From Brevundimonas naejangsanensis DSM 23858 (GTDB taxonomy: Bacteria; Pseudomonadota; Alphaproteobacteria; Caulobacterales; Caulobacteraceae): DNA of 64,000 nt. Below the pieces are notes generated by a model. That model saw nothing but the letters and a program-made list of their open reading frames with translations. It made no database searches and was not told the DNA's origin. Below, one piece after another: positions 1 through 8,099 of the stretch; positions within the stretch are counted from its first letter, which is position 1; the number at the start of each line of letters is the position of its first letter. The stretch lies in assembly GCF_000421705.1 (NCBI RefSeq), contig NZ_ATXN01000007.1:124001-188000 (forward strand). The letters are read 5' to 3'. The position numbers were made by a program, and so were the translations under genes.

Positions 1-1
1 C

Positions 2-1129
2 GAACTGGAAGGCCCGCGCGGCGAGGTCCGCGTCATGACCGTCCACGGCGCCAAGGGGCTGGAGGCGCCGGTCGTCATCCTGCCCGACACGACGATGAAG
101 GCGAAGGCGCAGGGGCCGTCCCTGATGCCGGTCGCCACCGAGAGCGGCGAAGCCTGGCTGATGTGTCCCGGTTCATCGAAGGAGGACTGCCCCGTCTCGG
201 CCGACGCTCGCGCGGCGCGTGAGGCGCGGGTCGGCGATGAATCTCTGCGCCTGCTCTACGTCGCCCTGACCCGCGCGCGGGACAGGGTGATCGTCATGGG
301 ACGCGGCTCCAAACGCGCGCCCGAGGCCGGTGACTGGTGGTCGGTGATCGAAGAGACCTTCAACCGGCTGGGCGATCAGGTGCGGGAACTGGACGGCGGC
401 GTTCGCCGCTACGGCGCCGACCCCGACAGCCTGCCCGCCGCCGTCGCTGCTGCCCAAATGCGCGCGGAGGCCCCCGCCTGGGCGGGGACCAACCCGCCGC
501 GCGACGCCGCCGCCCGCTTCGCCTCGCCCTCGTCGATGCAGGAGCAGAAGCGCATCCCCGCCCCGTCGCCCCTGGCGCGCGGCGAAGGCCCAAGTTCGGG
601 AGTGGGCGCCGGGCTGGGCCGCTTCCGGCGCGGCGACCTGATCCACCGCCTGCTGGAGCGTCTGCCTGAGCTGCCCTCGCACGACCGCCCAGACGCCGCG
701 CACCGGATGCTGGCACGCGAGCGCGACCTGAGCGAGGACCAGCGCGCCGAAATGATCGCCGCGGCCTTCGGCGTTCTGGACGACGCCCGCTTCGCCCCCG
801 TCTTCGGCCCCGGCAGCCGCGCCGAGGTCGCCCTGACCGGGACCGCGCCCGACCTGCCCAGCGGGGTCTCGATCTCAGGCCGCATCGACCGACTGGTGAT
901 TACGCCCGAGCGCGTGCTGGTGATCGACTTCAAGTCCAACCGCCCCGCGCCCGACCACGTCGAGGACGCCGATCCGGCCTATATTCTGCAGATGGCCATC
1001 TACGTCGCCGTCCTGCGCCGCCTCTATCCCGAGCGCGCGGTCGAGGCGGCCCTGGTCTGGACCGACGGGCCAAAGCTGATGGCGGTCCCGCAACGCCTGA
1101 TGGACGCCGCTCTCGAAAATGCGCGTTGA
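2..1129 (+). CDS. addA: Double-strand break repair helicase-nuclease AddA, C-terminal part (5' end outside window)
   Basis: AddA is the helicase/nuclease subunit of AddAB, which resects double-strand breaks for RecA loading. Only the last 375 codons are present; the frame is open back to base 2. Visible are UvrD-type helicase motif V (MTVHGAKGLEAPVVIL, from base 35), motif VI (LRLLYVALTRARDRV, near 247-291) and a C-terminal PD-(D/E)XK nuclease: the GDLIHRLLE helix, GRIDRL, then VIDFKSN with the catalytic Asp at 926-928 and Lys at 932-934, followed by the QMAIY motif. The key nuclease residues are therefore intact. addB would be expected upstream, outside the window. trxA follows in the same direction. 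Confidence 0.93.
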   Translation, partial: ELEGPRGEVRVMTVHGAKGLEAPVVILPDTTMKAKAQGPSLMPVATESGEAWLMCPGSSKEDCPVSADARAAREARVGDESLRLLYVALTRARDRVIVMGRGSKRAPEAGDWWSVIEETFNRLGDQVRELDGGVRRYGADPDSLPAAVAAAQMRAEAPAWAGTNPPRDAAARFASPSSMQEQKRIPAPSPLARGEGPSSGVGAGLGRFRRGDLIHRLLERLPELPSHDRPDAAHRMLARERDLSEDQRAEMIAAAFGVLDDARFAPVFGPGSRAEVALTGTAPDLPSGVSISGRIDRLVITPERVLVIDFKSNRPAPDHVEDADPAYILQMAIYVAVLRRLYPERAVEAALVWTDGPKLMAVPQRLMDAALENAR

Positions 1130-1164
1130 TTTGTCGGGGATTCGCACCCACATCTGTGGCCGAA

Positions 1165-1184
1165 CGCTGACGCTACCGTCAGCG
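1165..1184 (+). other. Small hairpin in the addA-trxA spacer
   Basis: A perfect 8-bp stem (CGCTGACG / CGTCAGCG) with a CTAC loop lies 35 bases after the addA stop. No T-run follows, so it is not a classical terminator. It may protect an mRNA end or weakly separate addA from trxA. Confidence 0.35.
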
Positions 1185-1255
1185 CGCGATTATCAAATGC
1201 GCTCAAGCAGCGAGCCGCCGCGCGGCGAGCGATAGCGCTCTTAAGGAGATCATTC

Positions 1256-1588
1256 ATGGCGACTGTGAAAGTCACCGACGACAGCTTCGACGCCGACGTC
1301 CTGAAGTCCTCGACCCCCGTGCTGGTGGACTTCTGGGCCGAGTGGTGCGGCCCCTGCAAGCAGATCGGCCCGGCGCTGGAGCAGATCGCCGACGAGTTGG
1401 CAGGCAAGGTCACGGTGGCCAAGGTCAACATCGACGACAGCCCCATGGTCCCGTCCAAGATGGGCGTGAAGGGCATCCCGACCCTGATGCTGTTCAAGGA
1501 CGGCCAGATGACCTCGATGAAGGTCGGCGCCATGCCCAAGGGCAAGATCGTCGAATGGCTGGCCGAAGCCGGCGTGAAGGCGGACTGA
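1256..1588 (+). CDS. trxA: Thioredoxin 1
   Basis: Cytosolic disulfide reductase that supplies electrons to enzymes such as ribonucleotide reductase and is recharged by thioredoxin reductase. The 110-residue length is standard. The WCGPC active site is at residues 30-34 and the cis-proline loop GIPTLMLF is present. A strong AAGGAGA ribosome-binding site lies 7 bases before the ATG. The gene stands alone between addA and the convergent folC, and an intrinsic terminator follows. Confidence 0.97.
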   Translation: MATVKVTDDSFDADVLKSSTPVLVDFWAEWCGPCKQIGPALEQIADELAGKVTVAKVNIDDSPMVPSKMGVKGIPTLMLFKDGQMTSMKVGAMPKGKIVEWLAEAGVKAD

Positions 1589-1649
1589 GAATTCTCCCTC
1601 TCCTTCATGGGGGAGGGTGGTTGAGGCCGTCAGGCCGAAACCGGGTGGA

Positions 1650-1680
1650 GGCGGCGCCGCGAACGGGGCGCCGCCTTTTT
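1650..1680 (+). terminator. Rho-independent terminator of trxA
   Basis: The 9-bp stem GGCGGCGCC / GGCGCCGCC is followed directly by TTTTT. It sits 60 bases after the trxA stop, inside the family C repeat, so the repeat appears to serve as the terminator. Confidence 0.75.
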
Positions 1681-1687
1681 CTTTATC

Positions 1688-1726
1688 CCGCTCATCCCGG
1701 CGGACGCCGGGATCCAGTGCTTTGGC
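1688..1726 (+). repeat. Family A intergenic repeat, solo copy
   Basis: This 39-base sequence, whose core is an imperfect palindrome (CCCGGCGGACGCCGGG), matches the reverse complement of the repeat at 14935-14973 with one mismatch. It has no gene partner here. Confidence 0.8.
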
Positions 1727-1826
1727 TATAGGCTGACCGTCGCGCCAATGATCGCCCGGTCCTCCCCACCCGGTCGCTGCGCGACCACCCTCCCCATGAA
1801 GGGGAGGGAGAGGCGGTGCATTTGAT

Positions 1827-3113
1827 TCAGACCGGCCAGGTCTCGCGGCTGGCGCCCAGCACCTCGCCCGCCAGATAGAGCGAGCCGCAAATGACCACCC
1901 TTCCGGCGCCCAGGGCCAGGGCGCGGTCCAGCGCGGCGTCCACCGATTCAACCGCCATGGCGCCGAAACCCCGTCCCTGCGCGACGGCGGCCAGGGCCTC
2001 CGGCTCGGCGGCCGTACCCTCGAAGCCGACGGTGAAAACCTGGGCGTCGATCCCCTTCAGGGCTTCGAAGAAGCCGCCGGCGTCCTTGTTGGCCAGGATG
2101 CCGACGATCAGGGCCGTCGGGCGTGGAGCACGCGCCTGACGGTCGGACAGGGCGCGGGCCAGGGCGCGGGCGGCGTGCGGGTTGTGCCCGCCGTCCAGCC
2201 ACAGTTCAGCGTCGGCCTTCTGGGCCTTGTCGGCATAGGGGCCGGCCGTCAGCCGCTGCATCCGCGCGGGCCAGCGCACGGCCTTCAGTCCCTCGGCGAT
2301 GGCCGCTTCGGGCAGGTCCAGCTCCAGCGCGGCGGCGATGGCGACGCCGGCATTGTCGAACTGGTGCGCGCCGGACAGGGCAGGCGCGGGCAGGTCGAGG
2401 AACCGCTCCTGATCCTGATAGACGAGGCCGCCGCGTTCGGCCCAGGCGTCGAAGTCGACGCCCATGACGGTCAGGGGCGAGCCGACCTCGGCCGCACGGC
2501 GCGCGATCACCGCCATGGCCGCCTCGGACTGGCGCGCCACGACGCCGCGTGCGCCCGCTTTCAATATGCCCGCCTTCTCGCCCGCCACGCCCTCAATGGT
2601 CGTGCCCAGAAACTCGGCGTGGTCCAGATCGACAGGCGTTATGACGCTGAGCAGGGGCCGCGGGATGACGTTGGTGGCGTCCAGCGATCCGCCCAGGCCG
2701 ACCTCGATGATCGCCAGGTCCGCAGGGGTCTCGCTCATGGCCAGAAGGCCCGCCGCCGTGGTGCTTTCGAACACCGTGGCTTCGCCGTCCGTATCAGCCA
2801 TGGCCGCCTCGACCCGGTCGAGGATGGCGTTGAGGGCGTCGTCGCTGATCAGCGTCCCGGCCAGTCGGATACGCTCGTTGAACCGCACCAGATGCGGCGA
2901 GGTATAGACGTGGACCCGCAGGCCCGCCGCCTCGGCGATGGCGCGGATCAGGGCGACCGTCGAGCCCTTGCCGTTCGTGCCCGCGACATGGACCACCGGC
3001 GGCAGCCTGTCCTGCGGATTCCCGAGCGCCTCGCACAGGGCCCGCATCCGATCCAGCGACAGGTCGATGCGCTGGGGATGCCGGGCGCGCAGGCGTTCCG
3101 AGATCGGGTCCAT
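1827..3113 (-). CDS. folC: Bifunctional folylpolyglutamate synthase / dihydrofolate synthase
   Basis: FolC adds glutamate to dihydropteroate and then to tetrahydrofolate, making dihydrofolate and polyglutamylated folates. The 428-residue protein has the Mur-ligase ATP loop GTNGKGS at residues 45-51 and the family's HAEFLG and LDGGHNPHAARAL motifs. It begins 11 bases after accD ends and is the last gene of the trpF-trpB-trpA-accD-folC run, an order I recall from Caulobacter relatives. Confidence 0.96.
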   Translation of the reverse strand: MDPISERLRARHPQRIDLSLDRMRALCEALGNPQDRLPPVVHVAGTNGKGSTVALIRAIAEAAGLRVHVYTSPHLVRFNERIRLAGTLISDDALNAILDRVEAAMADTDGEATVFESTTAAGLLAMSETPADLAIIEVGLGGSLDATNVIPRPLLSVITPVDLDHAEFLGTTIEGVAGEKAGILKAGARGVVARQSEAAMAVIARRAAEVGSPLTVMGVDFDAWAERGGLVYQDQERFLDLPAPALSGAHQFDNAGVAIAAALELDLPEAAIAEGLKAVRWPARMQRLTAGPYADKAQKADAELWLDGGHNPHAARALARALSDRQARAPRPTALIVGILANKDAGGFFEALKGIDAQVFTVGFEGTAAEPEALAAVAQGRGFGAMAVESVDAALDRALALGAGRVVICGSLYLAGEVLGASRETWPV

Positions 3114-3124
3114 GGGGACTGGCT

Positions 3125-4024
3125 TTACGCCGCCTTCTGCTTCTGGGCGGTTCCGCTCATCAGCATGGACAGGATCAGGCCCAGCGTGGTCGGCAGGTCG
3201 CCGCGCGACACCACCTTGTCCACCATGCCCTTGTCCTTGAGGTATTCGGCGCGCTGGAAGCCCGGCGGCAGTTTCTCGCGGATGGTGGTCTCGATCACGC
3301 GCGGACCGGCGAAGCCGATCAGGGCGCCCGGCTCGGCCAGGTGGACGTCGCCCAGCATGGCGTAGGAAGCCGTGACCCCGCCCGTGGTCGGGTCGGTCAG
3401 CACCACGACGTAGGGCAGCTTGGCCGCCTTCACTTCCTGAACGGCCAGGGTGGTGCGGGCCATCTGCATCAGGCTGAGGGCGCCTTCCTGCATCCGCGCC
3501 CCGCCGGCGGCGGTGTAGCAGACGAAGGGAACATTGCGCTTCACCGCCTCGCGCGCGGCGGCGATGAAGGCCTCGCCCGCCGCCATGCCCAGCGACCCGC
3601 CCATGAAGGTGAAGTCCTGAACGATGACCACGGCGGGGACGCCGCCGATGCGGCCATAGCCGATGGCCATGGTGTCCTTGCGGCCCGCCGCCTTGCGCGC
3701 CGCCGACAGGCGGTCGCGATAGGGCTTGCCGTCCGAGAACTTCAGCGGATCCTCGGGCACGTCGGGCGTGTCGATGGCCTCATACAGGCCGTCGTCGAAG
3801 GTGGCCTTCAGGCGCGTCGGCGCGTTGATCCGCATGTGACGGCCCGACGGCGTGACCCACAGGGCCGCCTCCAGGTCCGAGCGGAACAGCATTTCGCCCG
3901 TGTCGGGATCCTTGACCCACAGATTGTCCGGCGTGTCGCGCGGGCTGACGATCTTGCGCACGCCCGGCGCGAAACGCGACAGCCAACCGCCGCGCGGCTT
4001 GTTCTCGGGATTCTTATCGACCAT
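3125..4024 (-). CDS. accD: Acetyl-CoA carboxylase carboxyltransferase subunit beta
   Basis: AccD pairs with AccA to move the carboxyl group from biotin to acetyl-CoA, the committed step of fatty-acid synthesis. I chose the ATG at 4024 (MVDKNPENK, 299 residues); a longer frame would overlap trpA. The crotonase-fold core (GGSLGMAAGEAF, GGARMQEG, TTGGVTASYAMLGD) is intact. The N-terminal zinc ribbon is degenerate: where the family normally has CxxC...CxxC, this protein reads LWVKDPDTGE and WVTPSGRHMR, with no cysteine. Loss of some of these cysteines is, as I recall, seen in other alphaproteobacteria. Confidence 0.95.
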   Translation of the reverse strand: MVDKNPENKPRGGWLSRFAPGVRKIVSPRDTPDNLWVKDPDTGEMLFRSDLEAALWVTPSGRHMRINAPTRLKATFDDGLYEAIDTPDVPEDPLKFSDGKPYRDRLSAARKAAGRKDTMAIGYGRIGGVPAVVIVQDFTFMGGSLGMAAGEAFIAAAREAVKRNVPFVCYTAAGGARMQEGALSLMQMARTTLAVQEVKAAKLPYVVVLTDPTTGGVTASYAMLGDVHLAEPGALIGFAGPRVIETTIREKLPPGFQRAEYLKDKGMVDKVVSRGDLPTTLGLILSMLMSGTAQKQKAA

Positions 4025-4034
4025 GGGCGGGCCT

Positions 4035-4892
4035 TTAGACGGTTTCCGCGAGGAAAGCACTATTTTGGGATGCACTCGTCCGCGCGGTTTTCACCGCATC
4101 GGACAGCGCCTTCACCTTGGCCAGAACGCGCGGGACAGCCGGTTCGTTCGCCTCAAGGGCGGCGGCGACTTCGTTCACGAAAACCGAACCGGCGACGACG
4201 GCGTCGGCGACGCGGGCGATCTCGGCGGCGCGTTCGGGCGTGCGGACGCCGAAGCCGACCGCAACCGGCAGGCCGGAGGCGTGGCGCACGCGCTCTACGG
4301 CGGGCGCCACTTCGGCAGCGACGGCCTCCTTCACCCCAGTCACCCCGGCGACCGAGACGTAGTAGACGAAGCCGGACGTGCCCTCGGCGATGACCTTCAG
4401 CCGCTCGTCATCGGAGGTCGGCGTGGCCAGCCGGATCAGCGAAACCTCGGCCGCGTCCAGCGCGGCGGACAGCGGCCCGGCCTCTTCCGGCGGGCAGTCG
4501 ACGACGATGATGCCGTCCACCCCGGCCTCGGCCGCATCGCGGGCGAAGACCTCATAGCCGTAGGATTCCACCGGGTTCAGATATCCCATCAGGATCAGCG
4601 GCGTGTCCTGATCGCCCTTGCGAAAGTCGGCCACCAGATCGAGCGTGCCGCGCAGGGTCATCCCCGCCTTCAGCCCGCGCAGGGCGGCGCGCTGGATCGG
4701 CGGCCCCTCGGCCATCGGGTCCGAAAAGGCCAGACCCAGTTCGATCAGATCGGCCCCGGCGGCTGGCAGGCCCTTCAGGATCTCCAGCGCCTCGTCCCGA
4801 CTGGGGTCGCCGGTCATGACATAGGGAACGAAGCCGGCCCGGTTCTCAGCCTTCAGCTTGGCGAAACGGGCGTCGATACGGGCAGTTGTCAT
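4035..4892 (-). CDS. trpA: Tryptophan synthase alpha chain
   Basis: TrpA cleaves indole-3-glycerol phosphate to indole, which is channelled to TrpB. The 285-residue TIM barrel carries ELGLAFSDPMAEGPPIQRA. Glu51 matches the catalytic Glu49 of the E. coli enzyme. The position of its Asp60 is Glu62 here, with correct spacing, a conservative change at a catalytic site. The start codon overlaps the stop of the preceding small secreted-protein gene (ATGA), implying translational coupling. accD follows after 10 bases. Confidence 0.95.
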   Translation of the reverse strand: MTTARIDARFAKLKAENRAGFVPYVMTGDPSRDEALEILKGLPAAGADLIELGLAFSDPMAEGPPIQRAALRGLKAGMTLRGTLDLVADFRKGDQDTPLILMGYLNPVESYGYEVFARDAAEAGVDGIIVVDCPPEEAGPLSAALDAAEVSLIRLATPTSDDERLKVIAEGTSGFVYYVSVAGVTGVKEAVAAEVAPAVERVRHASGLPVAVGFGVRTPERAAEIARVADAVVAGSVFVNEVAAALEANEPAVPRVLAKVKALSDAVKTARTSASQNSAFLAETV

Positions 4893-5377
4893 TGCGGCAG
4901 GGTTCCCGCGACCGGCGAGGCCGGGCCCGAGGTGCAGACGTCGCCTGGAATGACGGCGAAGCCCAGATAGCCCGGCGCCGTCGCCTCGGCCGGTTTGCTC
5001 TCGTCGTAGAAGGCGATCATCTGCAGGCCGTCGCAGCCGCCGCCCTCGCGGCGCCGCACGAAGATGACGCGGTTGTCGTCGCCGTCCGCCGCCAGCCAGT
5101 TCAGCGAGGCCAGATGTTCCGTATAGGCGTCGGCCAGGGCGCCGATCTGGTCCAGTTGCGCCGTCACGCAGAAGGCCGGGCTGCGCAGCAGGCCGCCGCA
5201 GTCAGCCGCCTCGGTCGCCGGAGGCAGGACCGGCATTCCTGTCGCCGCCGGGCCGGGCGGGACGGTCGGCGCCGTCTGCACCGGCGCCTGAGGGGCGGGC
5301 GCCGCGGTGTTCTGCGCCAGGGTCAGGCTCGGCGAGGCGGCCGTCAGAACGGCGGCGATCAGCAGGGTCTTCATCAT
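4889..5377 (-). CDS. Small secreted protein of unknown function between trpB and trpA
   Basis: The 162-residue protein has a Sec signal peptide ([22 protein letters not shown]), a Pro/Ala-rich stretch to about residue 55, and a globular part with four cysteines (CGGLLRSPAFC, GGGCDGLQM, PGDVC) that could form disulfides. I do not recognise the family. The gene starts inside the trpB stop (TAATG, one shared base) and ends inside the trpA start (ATGA), so it is translationally coupled on both sides. It must therefore be expressed with the trp genes although its product is predicted to leave the cytoplasm. Confidence 0.85.
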   Translation of the reverse strand: MMKTLLIAAVLTAASPSLTLAQNTAAPAPQAPVQTAPTVPPGPAATGMPVLPPATEAADCGGLLRSPAFCVTAQLDQIGALADAYTEHLASLNWLAADGDDNRVIFVRRREGGGCDGLQMIAFYDESKPAEATAPGYLGFAVIPGDVCTSGPASPVAGTLPQ

Positions 5378-6603
5378 TACAACTCCACGCCCAGATGCTG
5401 GGCCACGGTGTTAATGTCCTTGTCGCCCCGGCCGGACAGGACGATGACCAGATCGCCCTCCTTGCCGAGTTCCCGGGCCACCTCGCCGGCGCGCGCCAGG
5501 GCGTGCGACGACTCCAGCGCCGGGATAATGCCTTCCAGTTTGCACAGGGTCTGGAACGCTTCCAGCGCCTCATCGTCGGTCGTCGACAGATATTCGCCCC
5601 GGCCCAGGTCGTGCAGCCAAGCGTGTTCCGGCCCCACGCCCGGATAGTCGAGCCCGGCCGAGATGGAGTGGCCTTCCAGAATCTGACCGTCGGCGTCCTG
5701 CAACAGATAGGTGCGGTTGCCGTGCAGCACGCCCGAGCGCCCGCCCTTCAGGCTGGCGGCGTGGGCGGGGGTGTCCAGACCGTGGCCCGCCGCCTCGACC
5801 CCGATCAGACGAACAGCCTCGTCCTCAATGAAGGGGTGCATGGCGCCGATGGCGTTCGATCCGCCGCCGATGCAGGCCATGACGGCGTCGGGCAGGCGAC
5901 CGATCTGGCGCTGGGCCTGCGCCTTGATCTCCTTGCCGATCACCGACTGGAAGTCGCGCACCATCGCCGGATAGGGCGCCGGGCCCGCCGCCGTGCCGAT
6001 GATGTAATATGTGTCAGCGACATTGGTGACCCAGTCGCGCATCGCCTCGTTCATGGCGTCCTTCAGCGTCGCCGCCCCCGCCGTGACGGCCGAGACCTCG
6101 GCGCCCAGCAGCTTCATGCGGAAGACGTTCGGCTGCTGCCGGGCCACGTCGACGGCGCCCATGTAGACGGTGCAGGGCAGGCCGAAGCGGGCGCAGACGG
6201 TGGCCGAGGCGACCCCGTGCTGACCGGCCCCCGTCTCGGCGATGATGCGCGTCTTGCCCATGCGGCGGGCCAGCAGAATCTGGCCCATGCAGTTGTTGAT
6301 CTTGTGCGCGCCGGTGTGATTCAGGTCCTCGCGCTTCAGCCAGATCCTGGCGCCGCCGAAATGCTCGGTCAGCCGTTCGGCGAAATAGAGCGGGCTGGCG
6401 CGGCCGACGTAGTGCTCCAGATAGCCGTCCAGTTCGGCTTGGAAGCTGGGGTCCGCCTTGGCCGCCTTATAGGCCGCGTCCAGCTCGTGGATCAGCGGCA
6501 TCAGCGTCTCGGGCACGAAGCGGCCGCCATAGGGGCCGAAGCGCCCTTCGGCGTCGGGCCAGGCGTAGGAGTTCGACAGTGGGGCGTTCACGATATCGGG
6601 CAC
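5377..6603 (-). CDS. trpB: Tryptophan synthase beta chain
   Basis: This PLP enzyme condenses indole with serine to give tryptophan. The 408-residue protein has the PLP lysine at Lys101 in [10 protein letters not shown] and the phosphate-binding loop [10 protein letters not shown], plus the N-terminal [13 protein letters not shown] motif. It normally forms an alpha2-beta2 complex with TrpA, yet here a coupled secreted-protein gene separates the two. trpF lies 31 bases upstream. Confidence 0.97.
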   Translation of the reverse strand: MPDIVNAPLSNSYAWPDAEGRFGPYGGRFVPETLMPLIHELDAAYKAAKADPSFQAELDGYLEHYVGRASPLYFAERLTEHFGGARIWLKREDLNHTGAHKINNCMGQILLARRMGKTRIIAETGAGQHGVASATVCARFGLPCTVYMGAVDVARQQPNVFRMKLLGAEVSAVTAGAATLKDAMNEAMRDWVTNVADTYYIIGTAAGPAPYPAMVRDFQSVIGKEIKAQAQRQIGRLPDAVMACIGGGSNAIGAMHPFIEDEAVRLIGVEAAGHGLDTPAHAASLKGGRSGVLHGNRTYLLQDADGQILEGHSISAGLDYPGVGPEHAWLHDLGRGEYLSTTDDEALEAFQTLCKLEGIIPALESSHALARAGEVARELGKEGDLVIVLSGRGDKDINTVAQHLGVEL

Positions 6604-6634
6604 ACGAAAGTCTTCAGGGAGGAAGGCGACGAAA

Positions 6635-7273
6635 TCAGGACCGCGATGCGGCGTCCAGAAAAGCTTTGATCAGGGCCCGGTCCTTAACACCCGGCGCGCT
6701 TTCAACGCCAGAGGAGACATCAACCATCGGCGCCCCTGAAATCCGCACCGCTTCGGTGAGATTTTCCGCAGACAGCCCGCCCGCGAGGAACCAGTTTGCC
6801 GCAAGCGCCCGGTTCTGCATCAGCCTCCAGTCGAACGACGCCCCCACGCCGCCGGGCAGATCGGCCCCTTGCGGCGGCTTGGCGTCGAACAGCAGGTGAT
6901 CGGCGACGCCGGTCCAGTCGGCGACGCCGGCGAAGTCCGCTTCGTCCCGGATCGGCAGGGCCTTGATGACCCCCGCCCCCGTCAACCGACGAACCTGGGC
7001 CGCGCGCTGCGGCGTCTCATGGCCATGAAGCTGGATGAAGTCGGGCCGCAGGATCAGGGCGACTTCGCTCAGCAGGGCGTCGTCGGGATCGACCAGAACG
7101 GCGACGACCTTGGCTTTCCCGCGCGCCCGATCGAACAGGGTGGCGGCGTGCAGCGGCGGGATGTGACGCGGGCTCTTCGGAAACACCACCGCCCCGACAA
7201 AGGCCGCCCCGCCGTCCAGCGCCGCATCCAGCGTATCCGGCGTCGTCAGGCCGCAGATCTTGGTCAGGGTCAT
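6635..7273 (-). CDS. trpF: Phosphoribosylanthranilate isomerase
   Basis: TrpF isomerises N-(5-phosphoribosyl)anthranilate in tryptophan synthesis. I chose the internal ATG giving [10 protein letters not shown] (212 residues), because KICG with catalytic Cys7 belongs near the N terminus. The general-acid Asp lies in [10 protein letters not shown], and the phosphate-binding [15 protein letters not shown] loop is at the C terminus. It is first of the trpF-trpB-x-trpA set. No leader peptide rich in Trp codons and no attenuator was seen in the 54 bases upstream. Confidence 0.95.
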   Translation of the reverse strand: MTLTKICGLTTPDTLDAALDGGAAFVGAVVFPKSPRHIPPLHAATLFDRARGKAKVVAVLVDPDDALLSEVALILRPDFIQLHGHETPQRAAQVRRLTGAGVIKALPIRDEADFAGVADWTGVADHLLFDAKPPQGADLPGGVGASFDWRLMQNRALAANWFLAGGLSAENLTEAVRISGAPMVDVSSGVESAPGVKDRALIKAFLDAASRS

Positions 7274-7327
7274 GACAGGGAGGTGCGCGACTGTGGGGAA
7301 GAGGTCAAGCACGCCCAGCCCCTTTCC

Positions 7328-8065
7328 TTAGGCGAAGATCGAAGCGATCTCATCCTCGTTCAGCAGCCGCCACGCACCCGGCGCCAGATCGTCGCCCAGC
7401 GTCAGCCCGCCCAGCCTCTCGCGGTGCAACGCCTCGACGTGATTGCCCGCCGCCGCGAACATCCGGCGCACCTGGTGATAGCGGCCCTCCGTCACCGTCA
7501 ACCGCGCCTCGGTCGGCGACACCACCTCCAGCACGGCGGGCGCCAGCGGCTTGTCCTCGCCCTCCAGCACCAGTTCGCCCGAGGCGAACAGCGCGCCCTC
7601 CGTCCCGTTCAGCGGCCGCGCCAGCGTCGCGCGATAGACCTTGGCTACATGGCGCTTGGGGCTGATCACCCGGTGCAGCAGGTCGCCGTCGTCGGTCAGC
7701 AGCAGCAGGCCGCTCGTCTGCTTGTCCAGCCGCCCGATGGTCGAGATCGCCGGGTCGCGCCGCCGCCAGCGGTCGGGCAGGACGTCATAGACCAGCGCCC
7801 CGTCCTCCTTGTGCGAGCAGGTCATGCCCAGCGGCTTGTTCAACAGGATGACGAGGCCCGGCACAGGATCCAACGGCTCGCCGTCGATCTCCATGCGGCT
7901 CGGCAGGTCTGGCGTCACCGGAATGCGCCTGGACACGTCAGTCAGATCGGCGCCGTCCAGCACGATGCCGCCCGCCTTGCCCAGCCGGGCCATCTCGGCC
8001 CGCGAGCCGTAGCCCATCGAGCCCAACAGCTTGTCCACGCGGGATGTTGGAATCTTCTTGCTCAT
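7328..8065 (-). CDS. RsuA-family 16S rRNA pseudouridine synthase
   Basis: Predicted to isomerise a uridine in 16S rRNA (U516 in the RsuA group). The 245-residue protein has an N-terminal S4-like RNA-binding segment (residues 8-50, RVDKLLGSMGYGSRAEMARL) and the catalytic signature GRLDKQTSGLLLLT with Asp114, then RYHQVRRMFAAAGN. It is followed on the minus strand by trpF after 54 bases and preceded by an rRNA methyltransferase gene. It could be RsuA itself or a close RluE/RluF-type relative. Confidence 0.88.
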   Translation of the reverse strand: MSKKIPTSRVDKLLGSMGYGSRAEMARLGKAGGIVLDGADLTDVSRRIPVTPDLPSRMEIDGEPLDPVPGLVILLNKPLGMTCSHKEDGALVYDVLPDRWRRRDPAISTIGRLDKQTSGLLLLTDDGDLLHRVISPKRHVAKVYRATLARPLNGTEGALFASGELVLEGEDKPLAPAVLEVVSPTEARLTVTEGRYHQVRRMFAAAGNHVEALHRERLGGLTLGDDLAPGAWRLLNEDEIASIFA

Positions 8066-8099
8066 GCCCTAACGCCCTTCGGGCTGCTTGAGGGCGGGT

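Larger units (their letters stand above)
1594..1814. repeat. Intergenic inverted-repeat element, family C copy 1
   Basis: The space between the convergent trxA and folC is filled by two long inverted arms. The left arm (from 1594) contains CTTCATGGGGGAGGGTGG and an ACCGGGTGG block. The right arm (1761-1814) contains the complements CCCCACCCGGT and CCACCCTCCCCATGAAGG. The same design recurs at 16139-16292 and 32132-32301. Between the arms are a terminator and a family A repeat. Confidence 0.75.

Noticed and set aside
7274..7327. Trp attenuator or leader peptide before trpF
   Set aside because: Only 54 bases, with no run of Trp codons and no alternate hairpins with a T-run.
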